This document shows positions 56,590 to 64,000 of a stretch of DNA of 64,000 nt, piece by piece. The translations under genes and the position numbers were made by a program. The notes beneath the pieces were generated by a model. It did no database searches and was not told the origin of the DNA. It was given only the letters and a program-made list of their open reading frames with translations. How positions within the stretch are numbered: the stretch's first letter is position 1; each line of letters opens with the position of its first letter. The DNA is from Phlegmacium glaucopus (taxonomy: Eukaryota > Basidiomycota > Agaricomycetes > Agaricales > Cortinariaceae), in the NCBI GenBank assembly GCA_015039465.1, contig MU130570.1, positions 1 through 64,000 on the forward strand. Direction: 5' to 3'.

Positions 56590-59500
56590 TTATGGTATCC
56601 CCAACATTGCGCAGAAAATACTGATGAATGTCTCGTCTAGATCCTTCATGCCTATATAACCAACATGACCCTTTTGCACACCAGCGTAAAGAATCGCTGA
56701 TTGGAAAAGTTTACGATTTGGTTTCCACACATGAGGTCGATTTTGAGCAACATAAACGGCCGTAGATTGTGTGATGCCCTTGAGATAATGCGCACTTAGA
56801 TAGAATGAAACTGGAAGGTCAGAATTCTTCATAACAAGCGAGTTCTTTGAGTTCAAAGATACAGTTGCGTTCACACGTCCACTGACTAGTTCCCAAGACA
56901 GCCCCCAATTATCGAAGAAGAAAGGACGCATATCTGCCTCCTCAATATTCCCACAGAAAAAGGCTCCGAAGATAATGGTACCACCGTTCTTGGAGTATTC
57001 TACCAATTTCGAGAGGAGGTAGCGATTTTTATGATCAGTGATGGATGAATCCGTTATGAAAACGCCGAGTAGATCGGGAGAAGATAAAAGGTCGATTATT
57101 CTAGCGTTCGAAAGACCATGGAGAACTTCCACCCTCTCATCCAGCTTTTGGAAGAAGTCACCAAAATGTTCTTCAACCAAGTCCACAAGCGAGAAGGACA
57201 ATGTCATCACGAATTTTAGAGTGTCGGGTATTATAGATGGGGGTCGATCCAGTAGATCAAGCATGGCGAGAAGGACTGGCGTCGATTCAGGTGCTGCATT
57301 GGTATCACCAATATATCCTAAAGAACCTGCTCCGACACGAGTATGAAGTATCGGTGCTTCAAGCGGATCCGGAGCCTGGTCATCATCACTATCGAGTGCC
57401 GTGATGTATAGAACAGTATCCCGATCGACATTTTTCAGAGTGACAGCTTTGAGAGAATATAAGTAGGGAATAGATGTATGCCGTTTCGCAATGTCATGAT
57501 CAAGATTGAGGTCCAACGTTTCATGGAAAAAAACAGAACTTCCTTTCCTCCAAGATAGATCAAACGCCGAAAAAAGCTTGGCAACTTGGGATCCGTCTGC
57601 CATAGACGGTAAAACGCCTCCAACCACAACTGCCCCACCAGACTTTGTATAGTCCACCAATTTAGATAGTATTTGTGGGTAGAAAACTCCTTCGTCGGCC
57701 GCATAGACACCGTCGAGGTAAGGTGATGCAAGATGGGTCAAAACACTGGAAGTAGTATCAGCAACGTGAACTTGTATCTTCTCTCTGAGCGCCGATATTT
57801 GCGACTTCCATTTTTGCATGAATGTGTCTTTATGTTTAAGAACGATTATCAGGATAAACTTCTCCTCAGTCGATTGAGAAGATACGGGCGTCGTTGGCGT
57901 ACTGTCAGGCTTTGGGGAAGATGTCGAAGGCTTCTGAGTAGCAGATGTCTTGGTCGACTGATCTTTTTTGTTTCCATGCGTTTTAGGTAGAGAGCTCTTT
58001 GAGGGATCCATGGGTGTCGGTTCGGCCTCGGGTGGCGATGTAGGTGAGGATGGTGATAAAGGTCCGTTAGGCGCGTCCAGGAGACCAAGCATGGCCAACA
58101 CGGTATTTGTCGAGGAGGTCTCTGCATTAACATCACCAAGGAAACTGACAAGACCGCGTCCCACACGGGTACAGACAGCAGGGGCTTCTGTACGTGGCGA
58201 TGCGTGATTAGAATCCTCACGTTGAGCATACAAAGCCATCTCCGGTGAGATACAAGCGATGTGGACGGCCTTCATGCTGTAAGAAGTGGCCATAGACGGG
58301 TTTCTCTTGGCAAGTTCGTTCGATGGGTTAAGTGTAAATGTCGTCCGGAAATATGAACCCTGTTTCCAATCAAGCCCCCAAGCATTCTTGAAAAACCTAT
58401 TCAAGTCTGTTGGAATTACGAAAGTGCTCAAGCAACCCCCGAACACTGCGGATCCACCATTTTTGACGTAGGCGACGAGCTTGTTAACTACAGCAGAGGC
58501 ATTGGCATGGACTATTCCGGGATCGGTGACGAAGACGCCTGCGAGGCCAGGAGATGATAGGTGCTTTAGTGCGTCCCGGTGCGTGAGCGCTTGAATGACT
58601 TGTAGCTTATCCCGCAAAGCTGTGAGAACGTGGGCATGAATCTCAGCAAAGAAGTCCTCATTCTCGAACGATAACAAGAGAACGAAAGGTTTCACGAAGG
58701 GTTCAGGAGCGCGAGGTTGGGGCGTTAACGTTGGATTCTTCGGCACTTTTTGAGCTGCTCGTTCAAAGCTAGCTTTGAGATGAGCAAGAAATGTATCCTT
58801 CTCCCTTGTTCCACGACGCATTTTTTTGTTGGACTTTACCATCATAGATTTTATGGTAGTCTTCTCTGGGTCATTCCACCATCCGCCAGGTGGAAGATAG
58901 GTTCTGTCGTGCGAGTAAAAGCATTTACGACTACCGAATGTGCAATCGTCAAGGAGGGAATTGAGACAAACGTTCCGTCCACTAACAAAATATGTGAGCA
59001 TTTGGGTGTCGGAGACAATAGTTAATTCGCTTACAGTTCATCTCGAACGCTCCTGTCATCTGGCGCATGGGAGAATTTGCAATTTGAGGCCCGCACACAA
59101 CCTTCTCGATTATGGAACCAGCAGGGTATGTTATTTCCAGTATGTCGGTACTCGCTGGTCTCTGAATCTGAAATGAATTCCTCTGGTTCCTCGTGGTATC
59201 CAGGATAATCATCATAGTCAATTGGCAATGCGTCATATTCTTCGCCTGGCCCAAGGAGACCCTGAATTTCTGTTTTCGCGTCTTTACACGTTGGGTCTTC
59301 ATTGATGATAATCAGGAGATCTGTTCTTTCCGTTGGTAATGGTCAACTTAGAGAAAGAGACATCTTGAGGACGTACCACTTATTGCATGGCGAGAATCCA
59401 TGCCCTTCTCCTTCCGAGCCATGGCTCTACGGAAACGAGCCTTGATATTACGCGGGTCATGTGTAAGCGCTATTGTGGCAGCCCATTCCGCATCTTCATA

Positions 59501-59826
59501 GCTGAGAAAAAAAAGGCCTCGTTATTCAAAAGTAATAAAGAAAGAGATCCAACATACAGTTCGAGCTTGAGGTATGTCATAGCCAGATTAGACATGAGCA
59601 CGGGTTTAGGGCCTCCATGAATATTGACCGCTTTGGCATAGTTGTTAGCGGCCTCGATATAGTCCCCATTATTGTACATTTTGTTGCCCTATAAATGCAT
59701 GAGGTGGATACGTGTAAAAACATGAAACGAAAAACTCACTTCAAGTCGCAACTTGTCGGCAAGCTCTTTCCGTTTAGCAGAGTTGGTGGCCCGCACCTCT
59801 CTCCGTGCCAATACGGCGTCTGACAT
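56590..59826 (-). CDS. TPR-CCCH zinc-finger protein with three repeated 170-residue domains
   Basis: Short N-terminal exons from ATG 59826 (MSDAVLARREVRATNSAKRK) encode a TPR unit (GNKMYNNGDYIEAANNYAKA, LSNLAMTYLKLEL, RDPRNIKARFRRAMARKEKG). Two CCCH fingers follow: CWFHNREGCVRASNCKFSH and, after an intron, CLNSLLDDCTFGSRKCFYSH. The large last exon (56590-59001) contains three homologous units, beginning FVLLLSFENEDFFAEI, FILIIVLKHKDTFMQK and FVMTLSFSLVDLVEEH. Each has a GVF(V/I)TD-type strand, a GG(S/T)-hydrophobic-FG loop and a closing VG-x-(I/L)GD motif, suggesting a repeated Rossmann-like fold. CCCH fingers suggest RNA binding. I do not know a characterised homologue. Confidence 0.8.
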
Positions 59827-59926
59827 GTCGGGCATGCTAGTGTACGAGTTTGCAGACAAAGATCACGTCGCCTGAAAAGAAACGGGTTTCGACGCGTCGA
59901 AGGACAAAGGGTTATGTAATAATAGC
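59827..59926. promoter_or_regulatory. 100-bp divergent promoter, TPR-CCCH / THI20
   Basis: Only 100 bases separate the two divergent start codons. No TPP-riboswitch-like core (CTGAGA or the matching P4/P5 stem) is seen upstream of the thiamine gene or in its first intron. Confidence 0.55.
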
Positions 59927-62049
59927 ATGACATCATCTTTTCCCCAACCCATGAAAGCTGTGTTATCGATAGCAGGGTCGGACTCTAGTGGTCGTTCTGG
60001 CATTCAAGTAGGTCCATTCACCGGTCTTAGATTGATCTCGACCTCATGTCAGAAGGCTGACTTGAAAACTTTTGCCGCTCATGGATGTTATGGAACGAGC
60101 GTCATCACTGCCCTGACTGCCCAGAACACCCTTGGTATACAGGACATTCACCCTTGTCCCCCAGAATTTGTAGCGAATCAAGTGCGTGCCACTGCAGCCC
60201 TGTATCTTGAGTAATGGGGAATGACCTCTCGTTTCAGATACATTCCGTTCTCGATGATTTGGATGTTCATGCTATCAAAATAGGGATGCTTTACGACCTT
60301 GCAACAACCAGGATAGTAGCTGAAACACTCCGATCTTTCTTCAATGGAGAGTCAAGTATGGCGATGCCACCGCTGATTTGCGATACAGTCTGTGTCTCTA
60401 CCTCTGGGCGTAAAGACGCCATTGAAATCATGATCACTCAATTATTCCCTATGGCTGCTTTAATCACTCCGGACAAAACTGAAGCAGAGCTTCTCCTCAC
60501 GCAGAAAGGCATCTCTCAAAACATGGAGACCTTGGACGGCATGCTCACTGCTGCGAAAATTTTACTAATGTCGATGGGGAGCAAGGCAGTTCTTCTCAAA
60601 GGAGGCCATAATACCATTACTATGCATAATGTCACGATGATATCCGAACAATTCTCAGATATCCAAATCGTAAAGCATGGACTTTACGAGGAAAACATGG
60701 AAATTCTTTCTATAAATCAAGATTATTCCCAACCTCAACTTGTGGTCGACGTTCTCAATGAAGCAAGTGGAGAGAAAACGTTATTCGTACGACCTCGTAT
60801 AAACTCTTCAAGCACACGTGGCACGGGATGTACGTTAAGTTCGTCCATTGCTTGTGGAATCGCTCTAGGATGTACATGTATGTTGTTTTCGAGCTTCAGT
60901 TCTTCAATAGCTTACAAGATTAGTGAAGGAAGCGGTCAAGAAGGCAATCGCTTATACTCATCTTGGAATGGAACTCGCTCAACCACTTGTGAAAGGTCAT
61001 GGCCCACTTGATCACTTTCACTCGATCTCTCCTCTATTGATTCCACGGTAAATCCATTCCTAAACGCTGTTTAATACGTATTCCAAAACCTTGCTATAGA
61101 CGAACTCCTACGAACCCATTCCCACTTACCCGTATGTTTATCCAAAGCACTAGCTCAATCTGGAAACAGTATGTAGAACATGATTTCGTGAAACAACTTG
61201 GAAAAGGCACTCTCAATCGCTCGTCCTTTGTTCACTTCATAAAGTTACGTCTCCAATTTTCGGGAGGGGTTGCTACTTTACTTCCAAGTTCTTACCCGTG
61301 ATATATTATTTCCAGGCAAGATTATCTTTATCTGAAATATTACGCTCGTGCATACGCGTAAGCAGCACAACCCTGTTCTGCAAACACAAGCACATATCAT
61401 CCCTCTCCTTTCCAGGCTACTGGGAGCTAAATCAAGCAATTTCACCTTAATCCAAAGCTCAACCCAAACCATCCTCGCCATTTTGCACGAAATCGGCACA
61501 CACAAGTCATTCTGCGCCACTTTCGGTGTTACCCCAGACGAATTAGAAAATACACCAGAATCAACAGCTACAATGGCTTATGGGGCTTATCTTATCGATG
61601 TTGGTTTACGAGGTTAGTACTATACATCGACATTTCCTGCATCTTAGCGTATTGGACCTTTCATTAGGTGATACCACGAAATTGATAATGGCGTTGATGG
61701 CTTGTCTACTTGGATACGGAGAAGTCGGTTTGTGGCTTCAAAAAGAGAGCAAGAATGAAAATACCTGGGTCATAATGGAAGGTAATCCATACAAGCTATG
61801 GATCGATGATTATTCAGGAGAGATCTATCAGAGCGCTGTGAAGGCAGGGTTAGGTACTTTTTCTGATGTTCCTTTCTATCTTTCTTCTTTTATTGATCCT
61901 GTTATCTCTCCCGACCAAAAGAAACTATAGAAAACTGTGCCATCGCTGACCCTCCATCGCCTGAAAGGCTTGCAGAGTGGATGGGGGTTTGGGAACGATG
62001 CACGAATCTGGAGAAGGGCTTCTGGGACATGGCGTTGGGGATTCTTTGA
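59927..62049 (+). CDS. THI20-type HMP/HMP-P kinase fused to TenA-like domain
   Basis: A thiamine-pathway enzyme. The N-terminal ThiD-like part phosphorylates hydroxymethylpyrimidine and the C-terminal TenA/thiaminase II-like part salvages pyrimidines. ATG 59927 leads to [16 protein letters not shown], then, over an intron ending [23 protein letters not shown]. Further exons have [37 protein letters not shown] and [19 protein letters not shown]. TenA motifs follow: [63 protein letters not shown] and [16 protein letters not shown], ending FWDMALGIL at 62049. About ten introns. A broken copy of the TenA part lies 1.3 kb downstream. Confidence 0.92.
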
Positions 62050-62921
62050 TTATCATGGCCGAAGAGAAATGTTGAAATTACTAAATGTATAAGTGTATAA
62101 AGGTAAATACTACCCGTAAAATTAGCCATCCAGGAAAGAAGGATTGTTCCGTGTTACGATCGCAAACCGATCTCTTCCTCCAAAGTTTTGGATTAGCACC
62201 CCTCTCCCGAGGGCGAGAAGACAATCGTCTTGCGATTCTTGTTAGCATTAACTACTTTCTGTGCACTAGGACATTATATATTATTTTAATTTCTGGACCC
62301 CCCTTGGTCTCTCTTCGACTCATAGGAGCTATCGGCAGAGGATTTTATGTATATAAAGCCTTGTAAAATACGGTACACTGCATATGACTTAGAGCCGAGA
62401 TGACAAGGTGGAGAAGACGAGGCGCAAGTGTCAATATTTATCTAATAAAATAGAACATGACATCATTCTTCTGTGTACTACAACCCTTCTTGCAGCTTAA
62501 CCCATCACAATATTAACAAGCATCGCATATTTTAGGAAGAAACATATTATCACCGGTGACCGGAGATTGGAAATCAGCAGTCCGATTTTTCTATTGAAAA
62601 TATACAGAAGGACAACTGCTACGTTCAAAAGGCTATCCTCCGAGGCTCCGAGTCGTTGAAGGTACCCCAAGCAAAGGCCAATCACATCTCATAAGAGGCG
62701 AACACTTTCAATTGTCATCGATTCATCATGCATCCTGGCCTGACACAGAGCTAATACAACTCGGTTCTGAATTCATATTGAGTGATACCTGCAAAAATTG
62801 GGGTGTTCAAAAAAGTGTCGCAGTAGAGTTTTTTTTTTTAAAAAAAAAACATAAGCCTTACCTTCCGCCTCGAGAAGCTCCTTGGCAACAGCCTCACGTT
62901 CTCCTTCTTCAAACTTGGGTA
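62050..62921. other. Gene-less stretch after THI20
   Basis: No convincing gene. A T11-A9 block near 62829-62849 forms a small AT palindrome. A minus-strand segment at 62930-62850 (ELIPKFEEGEREAVAKELLE) probably belongs to the ORF that follows. Confidence 0.4.
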
Positions 62922-63209
62922 TTAATTCAGGATCCATTCCTTTCCACCCACGAAATGGGGCTCAACCATGTATTGCTTAAAAAGTTCGGGGCCAAACATG
63001 ATAAAGGAAGAACGGTATGGCTTTCCTCTAACCTTCTGCATAACGATGGAAGTTGCATAAACAGATTGGTTCTTTACTTCAGGACTTATTGGCTCTTTCA
63101 AGATGCGAGTGGCCCAGGCGATACAGGTGGCATTATCGATCACATAGCCGCCTACGATTGACAGTCGTACGAGATGGACCGCTCGGGTACGATGTTCGAG
63201 GTTGTGCAT
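62850..63209 (-). pseudogene. Unrecognised conserved-looking ORF with frameshift
   Basis: The frame from ATG 63209 (MHNLEHRTRAVHLVRLSIVG) runs through PYRSSFIMFGPELFKQYMVE to HFVGGKEW and then stops at 62922. In another frame the sequence goes on GMDPELIPKFEEGEREAVAK to a donor-like GGTAAG near 62858. The two pieces look like one protein broken by a single-base shift near 62935. Family not recognised. It sits between THI20 and its broken duplicate. Confidence 0.4.
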
Positions 63210-63380
63210 TAGAAGGCAAGTCGCAGATTGAAGTTTCCTGAACCATGGTCGGAAATGGTTGTGCTAGACAGTATTGTTGGAATTTTGGAATAGGAGTCCT
63301 TGTGGGTAATTAAATATGCAACTCATCCACAATTAAATAATCTTATTAGGTGTTCCCTGCACCCGACAACCTCCTTCGGA

Positions 63381-64000
63381 TCGGTAAATCCCTTCCTAAA
63401 CGCTGTTTAATATGTATTCCAAAAAAACTTGAAACTACCCATTCCCGCTTACCCGTATGTTTATCCAAACTGGAATCAATATGTGGAACATGATTTCGTG
63501 AAACAACTTGGAAAAGGCCACTCTCCATCGCTCGTCCTTTGTTCACTTCATAAAGTTACGTCTCCAATTTTCGGGAGGGGTTGCTACTTTACTTGCAAGT
63601 TCTTACCTGTGATATTATTTCCAGGCAAGTACTATACATCGACATTTCCTGCATCTTAGCGTACTGTAATTTCATTAGGCAGTGATGCCACAAAATTGAT
63701 AATGGCGTCAATGGCTTGTCTACTCGGGTACGGAGAAGTCGGCTTGTGGCTTCAAAAAGATTCAGAAGGCAAGAATGAAAATACCTAGGTCATAACGGAA
63801 GGTAATCCATACAAGCTATGGATCGATGATTATTCAGGGGATATCTATCAGAGTGCTGTTAAGGCAGGGTTAGGTACTTTTTTTCTGATGTTCCTTTCTA
63901 TTTTTCTTCTTTATTGATCCTGTAACTGTTTATACTAGCTCTCCGACAAAAAGAAACTACAGAAAACTGTGGCATCGCTGATGCTCCATCGCCCGAAAGG
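63381..64000 (+). pseudogene. Partial duplicate of THI20 TenA part, internally deleted
   Basis: 63381-64000 repeats 61041-61970 of THI20 at high identity, including its introns, so this is a DNA-level duplication and not a processed copy. A stretch matching about 61320-61617 (the [12 protein letters not shown] to YLIDVG exon) is missing, with the join at GGCAAG|TACTATAC (about 63629). A Trp codon has become TAG (ENT-stop-VI, about 63785), and one three-residue insertion (DSEG) is seen. The 3' end is cut by the window. Confidence 0.85.

Noticed and set aside
59827..60060. TPP riboswitch controlling THI20
   Set aside because: The upstream gap is only 100 bases, and neither it nor the first intron shows the conserved TPP-aptamer core.

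Overview
The window looks like nuclear DNA from a transposon-rich basidiomycete, most likely an Agaricomycete. The genes carry many short GT-AG introns of roughly 45-70 bases. The single-copy genes are typical of fungi (Per1-type GPI remodelling, Ada3, Rpa34, a THI20-type thiamine enzyme, chitin deacetylase, a PL14-like lyase). The left half is a nest of retrotransposons and non-autonomous DNA transposons whose decay is mostly C-to-T and G-to-A changes.

Layout. 1-2566 is the 3' part of a LINE. 2567-14647 is nested repeats and degenerate zinc-finger gene fragments. 14648-22376 is a complete but dead Ty3/gypsy chromovirus on the minus strand, with 5-bp target duplications. 22377-25265 is an AT-rich gene desert. 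25266-34334 holds an unknown gene split by a solo LTR, a gypsy integrase relic, two more solo LTRs, two hAT-like elements and a large palindrome. From about 34.3 kb to the end is a normal gene-dense region. In order: Per1/PGAP3 (-), a sterol-glucosyltransferase-like gene (-), glutamate 5-kinase (+), PRPP synthetase (+), chitin deacetylase (+), a PL14-like secreted protein (+), an SLC41/MgtE Mg2+ transporter (-), Ada3 (+), Rpa34 (-), a RING/coiled-coil protein (+), a TPR-CCCH protein with three repeated domains (-), and bifunctional THI20 (+) followed by a broken partial duplicate.

The most striking result lies inside the gypsy element. Bases 15404-17189 are written backwards: string-reversed, not reverse-complemented. 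Taking the plain complement of this stretch and reading it left to right gives the missing integrase core with exact D-35-E spacing, then a chromodomain and a second ORF. Reversing the string restores the reading frame at both junctions, joins the two halves of one inserted transposon, and recreates its perfect 8-bp target duplication. No known recombination event on antiparallel DNA can produce this, so a data-handling or assembly error, or a deliberate edit, is the leading explanation.

The second theme is a set of short non-autonomous transposons, each built from tandem copies of its own short, often self-complementary 'word' (TTCCATGGAA, GATCTGATC, GTCCGAGT, CCGGACTTCC, GAACCAGAACC, GGGTAAGGG). 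One group shares a 20-bp end resembling GAGGTCTTTACACTCCCCCA and 8-bp target duplications. Two others have hAT-like ends and 8-bp duplications. Two inverted copies of the TTCCATGGAA element carry swapped target duplications, which records an inversion of 5434-7054.
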